64,000 nucleotides of DNA, from positions 363,063,302 through 363,127,301 of the forward strand of contig CM053028.1 of NCBI GenBank assembly GCA_028564925.1. Direction: 5' to 3'. Positions within the stretch are counted from its first letter, which is position 1. The number at the start of each line of letters is the position of its first letter. A program made the translations under genes and the position numbers. The stretch is from Lithobates sylvaticus (lineage: Eukaryota > Chordata > Amphibia > Anura > Ranidae). Shown here one piece after another: positions 33,490 through 46,129 of the stretch. Below the pieces are notes generated by a model. It was not told the origin of the DNA. It saw nothing but the letters and a program-made list of their open reading frames with translations, and did no database searches.

Positions 33490-33880
33490 TCTTGCTCCTC
33501 CTGTCTTCAGAGTGCCCCTATAGCAAGCTGCAAAGTATAATATAAAGTTTCCCCTATAGCAAGGTAAAAAAAAAAATACTTCTGCCTTCAAAAGCACTTC
33601 CTTCTCCTTGTCAGGACTACATGTCCCATGAGGCATTGCTCACGCATGCACAAGCTCTCAGGCACCTACTGACATGCGTGGATGGTGTACTGAGCTGTAT
33701 GTATGCTGCACTGTGTATACTGACATGTACAGAGGTGTACTGAGCTGTATGTGTGCTGCACAGTGTATACTGACATGTATTGAGGGTGTACTGCACTGTA
33801 TTTTCTGACATGCATTCTGTATACAGTTCCACTATTCGATGAAAATAGTGGATAACCATTTTCATAATTGATTATAATCG
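33490..33880 (-). mobile_element. hAT-like repeat, copy 1 (inverted relative to 37612)
   Basis: It shares ACATGTCCCATGAGGCATTG, GCTCTCAGGCAC and CTATAGCAAGGTA stretches in inverted orientation with 37612-37946. Internal GTGTACTGAGCTGTATGT units repeat two to three times with TATACTGACATGTA. The GATTATAATCG motif near its right edge is typical of a hAT end. Confidence 0.55.
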
Positions 33881-34430
33881 CATACACAACACACACAAAA
33901 TTGGGTACACCCACAGGAAATTGTTGACTTATTAAACATAAATTAACAGCAAACAAAAAGGTGTCTACAGATAAAAGTGATATACTTACATATAAAACAC
34001 AAGTAAAAAATGCATGGTCTTTGCCTAAAGACGTTCAGTGGCAAACTAATTGTGCTCCAATGTTCTTTTTGAACAGCAAGGATGTTTTCTTAACACACCT
34101 TTCATGCAGGTTCAATTGGTACAATCTCTTGTAATTGCAAATTCATACACTTTAACCCCAACTTTTGCAAGCGTTACTTGAACACTCCATGATGAAACAC
34201 TGAGGTTCTTGGAAACTTCTGTTGGCATCAAACTAAAATCTACACCACACAGATTATTTTCCTTACAGTTGAATGACTGATTTCAAATAATTAGATGGGC
34301 TGTTTAAATCCCTTGCCAGACTCCTCGCTTTCTCTTTCTGGAAGCCTTAGTGAGCTTTATTGATCTGGGCATGACAACACTGGATGCATAAAAAGCAAAG
34401 GCCAGTGTAGATGCTAAAGCAGATGTTAAA
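33881..34430. other. no gene recognised
   Basis: AT-rich. I see neither transposon ends nor an exon with convincing splice sites. Confidence 0.4.
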
Positions 34431-35110
34431 TTCTTTCTCAGGAGAAAATTCCTTCCCCAAACCGACATTGGAAGCGCATATTATTGTTCTTCCTAAACCT
34501 GGAAAACACGTCATATTGCAATAATTACTGGCCTATTTCACCAATATGGATATTAAAATTATTATAAAAAATATTAGCCAAATTGCCTAACACCTCTAAA
34601 GCTACTTTTTATACATTATACATCATGAACAGGAGGAGTTTTATTCCTTGCCAGGGCGCTGGGAAGAACACCAAGAGGACTAGTTCCTTAATACATTATG
34701 CCCAAGTACATTCAATTCCATTTTGTTTGGTAGCTGAAAAAGCTTTTGACAGAGTTATTTGCCACTTTCTACACCTCACGTGGATACATGCAGGTTTGCC
34801 TACGGAGTGAAAATTGATAAAATAACGGCTCTATGTACACAACACTTACAGTCAGAGTACGGGTAATTGGAGCCTTGTCAGCTCCACTGGATGTGAAGAA
34901 AACGGTACCAGACAATGCCCGCTGTCCTCGTACCTATATAGTTTGGTGATGGAATACCTGGCGAATTCCATATATCAAAACATGTCCATTCAGAGCATTT
35001 CAATTGGAGAATATACACACAAGTTAGGTCTAAAACTAGGATAGCTCTCCCTTCTCTTATGCAAGAATTTAAAAAGAGTATAAAAGACTCAGTCATTACT
35101 CATTGAAGAC
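34430..35110 (+). pseudogene. older L1/Tx1-like reverse transcriptase relic
   Basis: Plus-strand frames show EAHIIVLPKPGKH (34470), SLIHYAQVHSIPFCLVAEKAFDRV (34690-34765; the LIHYAQ...AEKAFDRV signature of L1-type reverse transcriptases) and a decayed RQCPLS-like segment near 34910. Several frame changes and missing segments make it much older than LINE A or B. It lacks ORF1, UTRs and a target duplication. Confidence 0.8.
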
Positions 35111-36187
35111 TAGGGTTGTGGAGGGGGTGGGCGCAACTGGCTCAAGCACTCAGTGGCCCGATGAAAGGCTGAGCCAGCTGTCGGTCAGAAACTTGAGCGG
35201 ATCCTGACATTAAAGTTGAGATCCCTCCAGACGCTGTCGGCTAAATGACATCAGCCGACAGCAAACTTTAGCACGCTGTCAGCTGAATATGGGTCACAGG
35301 AGGAGTGCAAAACTAAGTGCATACCTGTGACCCGCTTTGGATCTACTTCTCCTTTAAGTGGATCTCAGAGATGGTCTTGTTTTCGGAGATTCACAGTTTC
35401 ATGTCCTCAATTAGGAAATCACTACTTTGGTTAGACGACACCCAATTGTCCCTGGTCATTATATATGTATTTTTTTCTTCAAAAAGATTAGGTCAACCCA
35501 GGATTTCATATTTCTAATATGTGCCTGCTGTACCATGTACTTGTATGAAAAAGTATTCTGTTCTCTCTGTATTGCTTCCTTTGTGTGAAATCCCTGATGT
35601 TCCTGCTATTCCCTCTGCTTTCTAATTTCAAACTGACCACACTACGCATGACAACACAGTGTGGGCTGTTTCCTGGCTGTGCTTAGAACTCAGCCTGCTC
35701 TCCTGCAATGATCAGACTTGTGCTAATATATCTATACACCAACAATGTTTTGCCTTTCATTTCTATTTTAAACTGAATGGGTTGTTTTACAAGGTGAAAA
35801 AACTTTAAACAGGCTTCTGATTAAATTGGCCGCAAAGTGTGCACACATTTCTATGGATGGGAAAAATAATACACACGTTATAAAGCACACTCCATACATT
35901 GTATTGATCTGTAAAGAATTGCAATGATTGAGCCATAACAGGGCTCCTTCACTGTCCCCTGATAAAGAGGTCCCCTGTGGCTCCGAAATCTTGAAATTTT
36001 TTATGTGACAAATAAAAGTTCTCACCATAAATTCTGTCGTGCTGAAAGAAAACATTTTCTCCCTCTCAAAGTGTATGTGAAGTACTGAGTTAAAACAATC
36101 AATACAAATAAAATAAAACAATAAAGAAGCAAAACTGCTGCTGCAGTAACTTTCAAATGGGTTTACTTCCTCTGTTTCCCTGCAAAG
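35111..36187. other. no gene recognised
   Basis: It contains a GCTGTCGGCTAAATGACAT / ATCAGCCGACAGC inverted pair near 35231-35265, perhaps a decayed MITE. No coding exon seen. Confidence 0.4.
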
Positions 36188-36584
36188 TTAAAGCATAATG
36201 GGCTACTATGCATCGCATAGTAGCCCATTATGTGTCACTTACCTGACACAGGAGCCAGCGAAGTCACTGCTGTCCCCTGTCCCACGAAGCGTCCATCTTC
36301 TTTCAGGATATCGCGGCTCCAGCGCTGCGATTTGCTGGAGCCGCAATGACGTCACTCCAACGCATGCGCATGGGAGCTGCCACTAGTGGCATATCGCCGT
36401 TAGCAGCAGTGTGCTCAGTGCACCTGCGCGCCGATGTCTACGGTGCATGCGCCGTAGCCTGTCTTTTTGCAAATATCTCCTAAACCGTGTAGGTTTAGGA
36501 GATATTTCTTGGACAAACAGCTAAGCCTTAATCTAGGCGTACCTGTAGGTCAAAGTGGTCTGTAAGGGTTTACAACCACTTTAA
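36188..36584 (-). mobile_element. TTAA-AGTGGTTGTAAAC MITE, copy 1
   Basis: TTAA at 36188-36191 and 36581-36584. The right end in reverse reads TTAAAGTGGTTGTAAACCC. Two internal hairpins stand out: GGGCTACTATGC/GCATAGTAGCCC (36200-36229) and ATATCTCCTAAAC/GTTTAGGAGATAT (36475-36507). It is oriented opposite to copy 2. Confidence 0.8.
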
Positions 36585-36840
36585 CACCAAATGTAGGTCT
36601 ATTTCTAGCTTTAACAGAAAAAAAAAAAAAATAAAAAAAAGGTTAGTGTCCCATAGTCATCTGAAAGCTTTACTACAACAAGGATTTACCAGCTTCCTTT
36701 TCCCATTTCCTGTGCTTACCACGGACATCCTGGCCCTCCCAACACACTGTCATTTAGATGTATACACTTCACCTGTCTCCATTTCCTTATTTATGGAAAG
36801 TAAAAACTGGATTACATTCAGAAAGGTTTCCTAATCACCG

Positions 36841-36841
<1 letters not shown>

Positions 36842-36900
<59 letters not shown>
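36842..36900. repeat. AC microsatellite
   Basis: Uninterrupted run of about 29 AC units between the two inverted MITE copies. Confidence 0.95.
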
Positions 36901-36902
<2 letters not shown>

Positions 36903-36906
36903 TTAT

Positions 36907-37294
36907 TTAAAGTGGTTGTAAACTGTTACATCACTTTTACCTACAGGTAAGCCTATAAGGCGGCTTACCTCTAGGTACTGTAAATATCTCCTAAACTTGC
37001 ACAGTTTAGGAGATATTCAGTATACACGCTGCTGCCATTGGCGCATGCGCACTGAAGAAACGGCCCGCTGGTGCCGTTTTTTCAGGGCCCATGCCGTGAC
37101 CGGCGGCCCCGGACAATCACAGCGTCGGAGCACGTGAACCCAGAAGTAACTATGGTGAAAGATGTCGGCCATGGGGGCGGAGTGCAGGCGGCACTGCAGG
37201 GCATCATTCTAAAGGTGAGTATTTCATAATGAGCTAGCATGCAATGCATACTAGCTCATTATGCCTTTGTCTTGCAGGTTTTTTTTTTTTTTAA
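36907..37294 (+). mobile_element. TTAA-AGTGGTTGTAAAC MITE, copy 2
   Basis: TTAA at 36907-36910 and 37291-37294; starts AGTGGTTGTAAACTG. It shares the ATATCTCCTAAAC/GTTTAGGAGATAT hairpin (36985-37017) and a closing ATAATGAGCTAG/CTAGCTCATTAT hairpin (37227-37262) with copy 1. It contains GCGCATGCGC (37041-37050), the NRF1 core. Confidence 0.8.
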
Positions 37295-37611
37295 CGGAGG
37301 TTTACATAGCACCATGCACACTGCGAGGATGATTTTTACTTAAAACTTAGGCTTTAACAATGCAACATACTTTTAAGTGAGAATGATGAATTTTAATGAT
37401 ACATGGTAACAAAATATGTGAGCTGCTTGAAAGCAAACAAAAATAAATATGAGAAAAATAAAAAAGGAGGAATTGAAGTGAGGAAAATAAATAAAAAAAT
37501 AGAAATTAGCTGAATTTGAAAGTCTATTAAACAAACTAAAATCTATAAATATTAATCTAACTGCTTAGCAAAAACAGCGTCATTCTTCAAATTAAAGTTT
37601 CATGTACAGCT
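37295..37611. other. no feature recognised
   Basis: A-rich sequence between the MITE and the hAT-like repeat. Confidence 0.4.
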
Positions 37612-37946
37612 AGGGCTGAAAAAACTATTCAACATAATCTATTATAATCTATTTTCATAATGGATTTGTTGAACTGCATACAGAATGCATTATTTGTTTA
37701 CATATCAGGAAATACAGTGAAGTATACACCCTCCATACAGGTCAATACACACGGTGCAGAACACATACAGCTCAGTACACCTCCATACATGTCAGTAAGT
37801 GCCCGAGAGCTTGTGAATGTGTGAGGAGCAATGCCTCATGGGACATGCAATCCTGGCAGGAAGAGATTTAAAAAAAAAAAAAAAAAAAGGCAGATTTTTT
37901 TTTTTTTTTTTTACCTTGCTATAGGGGGAACTCTACATTATACTTT
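37612..37946 (+). mobile_element. hAT-like repeat, copy 2
   Basis: It begins TAGGGCTGAAAAAACTATTC, an end type I associate with hAT MITEs (TAGGGCTG...). The rest matches 33490-33880 in reverse complement and stops at the border with DIRS sequence. The right end is not visible. Confidence 0.55.
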
Positions 37947-39003
37947 GTGGGACATCCCCATCTGTCGGTGAGACCCACAAAGATTTCGGAATGAAGGGAC
38001 CAATTGTCTCGACATACCCGGTAGCGGCTGAGGTAATCTGCCAGACAGCTTTGTGTCCCCTTCAGGTGCACTGCTGTAACTGAGGCTAGATTCCCTTCTG
38101 TCCATGATAGAATCTCCTGGGCGATAGATTGAAGTATCCGACTCCTCGTACCTCCCTGTTTGTCGAGGTACGCAACAGTAGTGATATTGTCGGATAGAAT
38201 CTGGAGATTGTGACCCCTGATTTCCATCTAAAATGCCTATAAGGCTCTCTGAACCGCTAGAAGCTCTCTGATTCTACGGAGCTCTTGCTTCCCTTGAGGA
38301 ACATTCTCCCTGTGCCATTGTGTTGCTGAGATGGGCTCCCCATCCCAAGGAACTCGCATCCGTTGTGATCCTCTAGGATATAGGAATGGACCATGGCAGA
38401 CCTGTTAGGTGAAGGTGTGTCCGCCACTACCACAAGCTTCTTTTTACCCTGGAGGGTAACAAGACCCTTAATTCCAGGGAACTTGCATTTCCATCCCAGT
38501 TCTTTAGTAGAAACAGCTGTAATGGGCGTGGATGAAATCTTGCCCATGGCACTGCGGGAAAGCAAGAGGTCATCAGACCCACTGCTCCAGAAACTTCTCT
38601 CAGTGAGACCGACTGATTAGTCTGTAAGGCTGACATTGTTTGCATCGTTCTTGAGACCTTTTCCTGCGGGAGAAAAACGTTTTGGTTTACTGAGCCAAAA
38701 TTCTTATTCCAGATATGTCACTTTTTGAGCAGGAATTAAAGAAGGCTTCCCTTTGTTTATTAACCAGCCTAGAGAGATTGAAAGAAGTCCTGTACGATCT
38801 GGATATCTGCTAATAACTTTTGGTAGGACTCCGCCACCACTAGGAGGTTGTCCAGGTAAGGGATAATAGCCATTTAACCTTTGCGGAGCAAGCGCCTCCC
38901 CCAACACCTTTGTAAAGATGTGTGGGGCTGAGGACAGACCAAAGGGGATGGCTTGAAATTGCAAGTGCCAAATCTCTGTTCTTATCTTGACCGCTAGTCT
39001 CAA

Positions 39004-39360
39004 GAACAGTGTTAATTTAGTCAACAAAAACGTTTGGTCATAATTTTCATCAGAGGCTTTTTTACAGTGAAAAAAAACGAAATTAAGAGTACAGCACATT
39101 TTCGTCAACTGACGAAAATAGAATCAGTTTTTTGCTAAGGAACGAAAACAGGACGTTAATGGTAAGGAGGGACGTTTACTTTCATGAATTTACTGTATTT
39201 ATCGGCGTATAACAGTGCTATACGCCAATATTTGTTTTTTACCAATAGGGGGCGGGGATCGGGCGGTCTGCCCCCGGCTGCCACACATTAGGGGGTGGTC
39301 AAGCCAGCTACCCGCCTCTCCTGGCCCTTGGACAGCACTGCCACTCCTTGTAGATAAACT
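39004..39360. repeat. stacked MITE scraps in the DIRS fossil
   Basis: 39007-39190 carries TTAATTTAGTCAACAAAAAC and ATTTTCGTCAACTGACGAAA, typical of a widespread vertebrate MITE. 39192-39235 carries TGTATTTATCGGCGTATAAC, the end of the mariner-type MITE family seen at 25975. Neither has both ends. Confidence 0.5.
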
Positions 39361-40620
39361 TATCAAAATAAAGTTAGGTAGGGAAACACCTTAGCGGTGC
39401 GGACCGGCTTGTGGGACCCAAAAGGGACTGACACATCTGCACATGCCCCAGCCGTATCCTCTATCTTTAAAGTATCCCACACCGCCGTGATAAGTGCCCC
39501 CACTAGCGCTTTTTCCTTCGCTGAAACGGACTGCGGAGGCTTCCTCCTCACTGTCCGAAGGGTCATGGTCCGCAACCTCTGAAGCGGCAGAATAGGGCGT
39601 TTTTTACCCACCTTGCGCCCGCACGCCGCTTCTACCCTGGAAACAAATGATTCCAGGACCGCCGACAGAGCATCCATGGGCAACGCAGGTGCAGGGGAAC
39701 TGTTTGCTATCACAGGGGTGTCTGGGGAAGAAGCGCCAGCATCCGACGCCATGTCTGACACACTCTCGCCTGTCACCCGGGACCTAAGGCAAGAGACAAA
39801 AAAAGCCTACCCTCCTAGCTGCCACAGACTGAGGGCCCCCCCACAGGACTTACCACCCTGACCAAGGCATTGTGCTGTGCTGCTGTCCTTTCTCCCCTCT
39901 GCCGGCGTACAAACCAAGAGGCCTTCAAGAACATGGTCGCGGCTACAGGAAAATGGCAGCAGTTCCCACGGCGACCATTCCCCCAGCATGGCGGAAAACG
40001 AAGGTAAAAACAAAAAAAAGGCAAAAAAACGAGGCAACCAAACGAAGGTAACAAAAACTAACAGACGACAGCACAACCTCCTGCCAGGCCCAGAGAACCC
40101 CCAGCCAAGTAAGTGCACCGACTCCCTAATCGACCCCCCCCCCAGAGAGAGTGCCTAGCTGCTCCATCCTGCCTAAACAGGTGGAACCATACTTACCCCT
40201 CCTGCAGGGAAGGCTGGATGCACTCCACGGACAGACCCATCTCCCGCGTAGTACAGAGTGGCTGTCAGCCATGGCAACACTGGGACAGCAGTAGCCCGGC
40301 CATATAGGTCACCGGGCGCTCTGGACCAAAATGGGGCCTGTCGCGGCCGACCCAGCGCGGAGCTAAAGTCTGCACGCGCTTGATGGCCAGGCTGGGGAGA
40401 CTACCAGGATCTATATTATCCAGCCTGTCACCCAGCCCGGCTGTTGATAGTAGATCACAGGAAGAAAAAGCAAAAAACACTGGTCCCCACAGGGAGCCAG
40501 GTCCTTCTCCTAGACTAGGCAGAAAAAAACTGAGCTGCTGGGAGCAGAGTGAGGGGTTATAGCCAGTAGGACCGCCCCCTGGGCGGTACTGTGCTTGTTT
40601 TTTTGCCATGTTCTGCCTAG
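39361..40620 (-). mobile_element. second DIRS fossil, leader and gag-like start
   Basis: On the minus strand an open stretch (39363-39776) has VSAKEKALVGALITAVWDTL and similar DIRS gag-like sequence, preceded by a GC-rich leader. It interrupts the pol region of the larger fossil, so it probably arrived later. Incomplete and broken. Confidence 0.5.
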
Positions 40621-40869
40621 TCCACTCCTAAAGGTGGCGAAATAACCCTAAGGTCAAGATTAAAGTGCTGTGTCTGTCAATAAACGAAAGAGAAAAATCA
40701 TTGCCAGCCCCTTCTGTACTGCTCATCCTCCTGTGCCACTCATTGTAAGCTGAAGCTTCTAACCTCAATAGCTTTGTTCTTGTTGGCCACTCTCCTCCTC
40801 CTGCTCCTCCTCCAAGTGTTGCTTTAGATTGGATGAGAGCGGTCACATGACCATCCATGAATCTTCAGG

Positions 40870-41170
40870 GAGATCGTGTGTGGGCTCTAGCGGGCTTTTT
40901 CCGTTGGAATTTCCGACGGAACAGGATCTCAAATTTTCCGACAACAAAATCTGATTGGACTTTTTCCGATCGTGTGTAGGGAATTCCGACGGACAAAGTG
41001 TCACGCATGCTCAGATCAAATTACGAGACCAAATCTATTGGCTACTAGCCTCTACGTGGTCCCGTAGTATGCAACGGACGTCACCACGATCGGATTTTCC
41101 GACAACCGTGTGTATGCAACACCAGTTTCGGACAAAATCCGTCGGATTTTGTGGTAGGAATTTCCAAAAT
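40870..41170. mobile_element. Harbinger-like MITE scrap
   Basis: Contains GATCGTGTGTGGGCTC, repeated TTCCGACGGA and GGATTTTCCGACAACCG-type motifs. These resemble the subterminal parts of elements ending in CGTACACACG. The terminal TTA duplication is not visible. Confidence 0.45.
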
Positions 41171-41994
41171 TAACACCGCTCAAGAATCTTTGGCTGGATA
41201 AATAGGGATGTGCAGATAGGCATCCCTCAAATCCAAAGTGGCCATGAAGCAGTTTGGGTAAAGCAGGTCTCCATACGAAAGTGCTTGTACCTGATCGAAC
41301 GGTTAAGAGACCGGAGGTTCAGGTTAAGCTAATATTTTCCAGACGGCTTCCTGATGACAAATATATGGGAATAAAATCCCTTGCCCTGATCCGACCTGGG
41401 AACCCGGGATTGGGACCTTTTGATCTATCAAGTCTCCAATCTGGAGACCCAGGGGCCCTTGCTTTTACCCAATCTTGGGGGAAGGAAGGTGACTAATACA
41501 TCGCTCTGGTGGCTGGCAAGAAAATTCCAGCCTGTACCCATTGGTCACTAGGTACAGGATGAATGGACTTGAGGTGACTGCTGCCCACTGTGGGAGAAAA
41601 GCCCTCAATCTTCCTCCCACTGGGAGACACGAGCCACTGTGGCTTGGCGGGTTGTTGAGGGTTAAACCAGACGCCCCTTTACCTCTGCCCTTGTGCCCTG
41701 TCCAATGCTTTTTGGGCCGATTGTTCCTTTCTCTAGGACCTTGCTGCCAAGAAAAAAAACTTTCTGGCTGTTGGCTTTTTCTTATTCTCTGGAAAGGCCT
41801 TTTTTCTATCGGCCATGTGTTCCAGCGCCTCTTGCAGACCTGGGCCAAAAAGATAATCGCCTGTTAAGGGAAGACCACATAGGCGTAACTTTGAGGGATG
41901 AGATGATCATCCGGCTGGCAATTCCTCTCCCCCTACACAGGGGATGCCTGATATCTGACTTCTATCTTAGTGCAGACTTCTGGGAAAATCAGTA

Positions 41995-42671
41995 AGCCAA
42001 TCACACAAGCAGGAAATGATGTTCCGTGTACAGAACACCTCCAGGTAGGCATATTGCATTGCATTTTACAGAAAATTACAGATGTAGATTGAAAAAGGAA
42101 AGGATTTTCAGTGAGGGGCAAACCAGGACATCAGGTTACCTCTTCACAGAGTCCTAGTCGGAGAGGAACACACCAGGACATCAGGTCATCTTCCCATAGG
42201 ATCCTAGATCCAACAAGCGCCTTATGACCCCCCTGAATAAGGGTGGTCGCTGTGTTTCTGGTAAGCCTCTCATCTTCCTATGGTGACGGGTTTCACGTGG
42301 TCAAGTTTTTAAATTTCACATGATTTCACCTATTGGATCCATGCTTTATGAGAATCTCTCCTTATGAACTCTTATCACCAGTTTACATGTGTCAAATTTG
42401 CACTTTATTTAAATTTTTGCTTGTAATTCAGTCATTTTTACTTTTGCGCTGTTTTTATTCAAATGAATATTGTACATTAATTATGGTTTACATATGCACA
42501 TTTGCACTTCGTATTTAGTTTGCACATATTTGCATCTGATAATTTCTAGCGCTGCACTTTTTGTTAAATATTAAGATTCCCAATGAGTGCCAGGCTCTGT
42601 GAAGAAGGATATCTCCTCTTTTATCCATTGGATCCCAAGCTTCCCCTTATGAAACGCTAGGTCCAAATTGT
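41995..42671. repeat. unclassified repeat inside the DIRS fossil
   Basis: AT-rich sequence with TTTGCGCTGTTTTTATTC and TTTGCACTTCG-type stretches. It is similar in general make-up to 10022-10507 but not clearly the same family. No coding potential. Confidence 0.35.
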
Positions 42672-43633
42672 TTAACCACCTGATTACTTTGCACTTAAAC
42701 CCCCCTCGTGACCAGACCAACTTTCAGCTTTTGGCGCTGACGCACTTGGAATGACAATTGCGCGGTCATACAACACTGTACCCAAATGAAATTTTTATCA
42801 TTTTTTTCCCACAAATAGAGCTTTCTTTTGGTGGTATTTAATCACAGCTGGGGTTTTTATTTTTTGCGAAACAAACAAAAAAAGATGGAAAATAAAAAAA
42901 ATAAAAAAAATCATGTTTAATAGTTTGTTATAAAATTTTGCAAACAGGTAATTTTTCTGCTTCATTGATATGCGCTGATGAGGCTGCACTGGCTGGGCAC
43001 TGATAGGCTGCACTGGTGGGGACAGATAAGTCGGTACTGATGGGGACAGCAAAGATGGCACTGATGGGCACGGATGGGTGGCAAGGATGGGTAATGATGG
43101 ATGACACTGATGAGCACTGATGGGTGGCACAGATGAGCACTGGTAGGTGACACAGATGAGCACTGGCAGGTGACACAGATGAGCAGCACTGGCACTGCGG
43201 GCACTGAGAGATGGCACTGCGGGCACTGAGAGATGGCACTGCGGGCACTGAGAGATGGCACTGTGGGCACTGAGAGATGGCACTTTAATGGGGCAAAGGT
43301 GGGCACAATTTATTGGCACATCGCTGGGCACATTGCAGTGAGAGGGACTGATGTCCCTCTCACTGCCGCCGATTACCAACTCTGTTAGTATCACATGATC
43401 AGCTGTCATTGGCTGACAGCTGATCACGTGGTAAGGGGTCGGGATCGACCCCTTACTCGGATCTGTGATCCAGCGAGTCTCACAGACTCGCTGATCACAG
43501 AGCGCGCCGCGCGCGCCCTTCAGGGGGCGCGCAGGCAGCTCGTGTCCGGGACGACATCAATAGACGTCGTCCCGGCACAATAGATCCGCGCTGTAGCCGT
43601 CATTTGGCTATAGCGCGGGTCTATAGTGGTTAA
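42672..43633 (+). mobile_element. non-autonomous piggyBac-type (TTAA) element in the DIRS fossil
   Basis: TTAA at 42672-42675 and 43630-43633, starting TTAACCACCTGATTAC and ending ATAGTGGTTAA. The left 170 bp match 5979-6150 and 44105-44290. A 22-bp minisatellite is inside. The gag-like DIRS sequence directly to the right shows what it landed in. Confidence 0.88.
43190..43285. repeat. 22-bp minisatellite
   Basis: Four units of GCGGGCACTGAGAGATGGCA(CT), one with T for C. It is preceded by looser GATGAGCACTGG units of similar composition (43010-43190). Confidence 0.9.
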
Positions 43634-44104
43634 AACTTTTGAAAGAGGTGTGTCTAAATTAGGATTTTTGTTCCATGGCTGCGCTGTGTCCTCTTCAAAT
43701 GGAAACCTTCTTTTTAGGTTACCGGAAAAGAAAGGTTTTCTCTCTGGATTTTCCCACTCCAGCTTGATAGTATCAAGAAGGGAACTATGTACGGGAAAAA
43801 CCCTAGCCTTTCTCTTATGCAAAACTTTGTACATAAGGTCATGTTTAGACAATTGTACCTTCTCCTCTTCTATATCAAGTGCCGTATAGATAGCCTTTAA
43901 TAATTCATCTATATCTTCCAATGATAACTTATACCTCGAGCCCCTTGCGGATTCTCTATCCCTGGGCCCTGTGTCTGACCCTGAATATTCCAGAGAAGAA
44001 TGTGTAGATCTGGCTTCAGCCTTAGAGAGTCTTCACTCTCCTGTGAAGCGCTAGGACCGGCTGAAGTTCTAACTGGAGATGGACCCTCTGAGGGGACTTG
44101 AATT
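43634..44104 (-). mobile_element. DIRS gag-like segment between two TTAA insertions
   Basis: On the minus strand it reads DELLKAIYTALDIEEEKVQ and RKARVFPVHSSLLDTIKLEW, resembling DIRS capsid-like ORF1 proteins. It belongs to the larger fossil 37946-48665 and is bounded by TTAA elements on both sides. Confidence 0.65.
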
Positions 44105-44649
44105 TTAACCACTTGCTTACTGGGCACTTAAACACCCTTCCTGCCCAGACCAATTTTCAGCTTTCGGTGCTCTCAGACTTTGAATTACAATTACTCAGTC
44201 ATGCAACACTGTACCCAAATGAATTTTTTGTCCTTTTTTTCCCACAAATAGAGCTTTCTTTTGGTGGTATTTGATCACCACTGGGTTTTTTATTTTTTGC
44301 GCTATAAATGAAAAAAGACCGAAAATTTTGAAAAAAAACGCATTTTTCTTAGTTTATGTGATAAAATTTAGCAAATTATTAATTTTTCTTCATAAATTTT
44401 GGCCACAATTTATACTGCTACATATCTTTGGTAAAAATAACCCAAATTAGTGGATATTATTTGGTCTTTGTATAAGTTATAGAGTCTACAAGCGGTGGTG
44501 CGAATCATAAAAAATTGATCACACCTGATGTACTGGTGGCCTATCTCATTTCTTGCGACCCAAACAAGCCAGGAAAGTACAAATACCCCCCAAATGACCC
44601 CTTTTTTGAAAGTAGACATTCCAAGGAATTTAGTAAGAGGCATGGTGAG

Positions 44650-46080
44650 CTTTTTGATGTTGCCATTTTTTTCCCACAATTCTTTGCAAAATGAAGATTT
44701 TTTTTTTTTTTTAACAAAATGTTCATTGTAATAGGTAATTTCTCTCACATGGCATGTGTATACCACAAATGACACCCCAAAATACATTCTGCTACTTCTC
44801 CTGAGTATTACGATACCACATGTGTGGGACTTTTACACAGCCTGGCCACATATAGTGGCCCAATTTTGAAATAGCACCATCAGGCATTCTACAAGCAAAA
44901 ATGACACATCTCATTTCTCAACCACCTATTACACTTTTGAAGGCCCTGGAGCACCAGGACAATGGATTCTTTTGAACGGTTCATTTTTTTTCCAGAAGTT
45001 TTGGGAAAATGTGGGGAAAAAAATGAAAAACGCATTTTTTTTACGCTAAGTTGTTCATTTATAAGATATTTCCAACACATAGTATGTACATAGCAAAAAT
45101 TACACCTCAAAATACATTCTGCTACTCCTCCTGAGTATGGCGATACCAAATGTGTGAGACTTTTACACAGCCTGGCCACATACAGAGACCCAACATTGAA
45201 ATAGCACCATCAGGCGTTTTACAAGCATAAATGACACATCTTATTTCTCAACCACCTACAGTATTACACTTTTGAAGGCCCTGGAGCACCAGGACAATGG
45301 AAACGCCCACAAAGTGACCCCATTTTGGAAAGCTAACACCCCAACGTATAATCTATGAGGCATAATGAGTCTTTTGAGCGGTTCATTTTTTTCCAGAAGT
45401 TTTGGGAAAATGTGGAAAAAAAAAATGAAAACGCATTTTTTTTACGCTAAGTTGTTCATTTATAAGATATTTCCAACACATAGTATGTACATAGCAAAAA
45501 TTACACCTCAAAATACATTCTGCTACTCCTCCTGAGTATGGCGATACCAAATGTGTGAGACTTTTACACAGCCTGGCCACATACAGAGACCCAACATTGA
45601 AATAGCACCGTCAGGCGTTTTACAAGCATAAATGACACATCTTATTTCTCAACCACCTATTACACTTTTGAAGGCCCTGGAGCACCAGGACAATGGAAAC
45701 GCCCACAAAGTGACCCCATTTTGGAAAGCTAACACCCCAACGTATAATCTATGAGGCATAATGAGTCTTTTGAGCGGTTCATTTTTTTCCAGAAGTTTTG
45801 GGAAAATGTGGAAAAAAAATGAAAACGCATTTTTTTTACGCTAAGTTGTTCATTTATAAGATATTTCCAACACATAGTATGTACATAGCAAAAATTACAC
45901 CTCAAAATACATTCTGCTACTCCTCCTGAGTATGGCGATACCAAATGTGTGAGACTTTTACACAGCTTGGCCACATACAGAGGCCCAACATGCAAGGAAC
46001 ACCATGAGGTGTACCAGGGACGCATAGCATGCACATACCAAGAATTACACCCCAAAATACATTCTGCTTAGCAAAGAGTA
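44650..46080. repeat. tandem array inside piggyBac, 330-400-bp units
   Basis: The segment GCTACT(C/T)CTCCTGAGTAT is found at 44791, 45121, 45522 and 45916 (spacings 330, 401, 394), with a fifth partial unit ending near 46070. Units carry TTTACACAGC(C/T)TGGCCACAT and AATTACACCTCAAAATACAT. Repeated minus-strand frames of about 65-100 codons exist but have no family match. Confidence 0.92.
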
Positions 46081-46129
46081 AACAAAAGATTACCTGTGGT
46101 TTTAGTAGCGCAGTTGTCCACAGGAGGAT

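Noticed and set aside
43190-43285. CRISPR-like array
   Set aside because: Units are directly adjacent with no spacers, in a eukaryotic transposon; a minisatellite.
42798-43427. 209-codon minus-strand frame with repeated CHLSV-type motifs
   Set aside because: Translation of minisatellite DNA in a non-autonomous TTAA element.
44889-46055. Repeated minus-strand frames MARLCKSLTHLV...
   Set aside because: They recur once per unit of the tandem array inside piggyBac and match no family; the repeat explains them.
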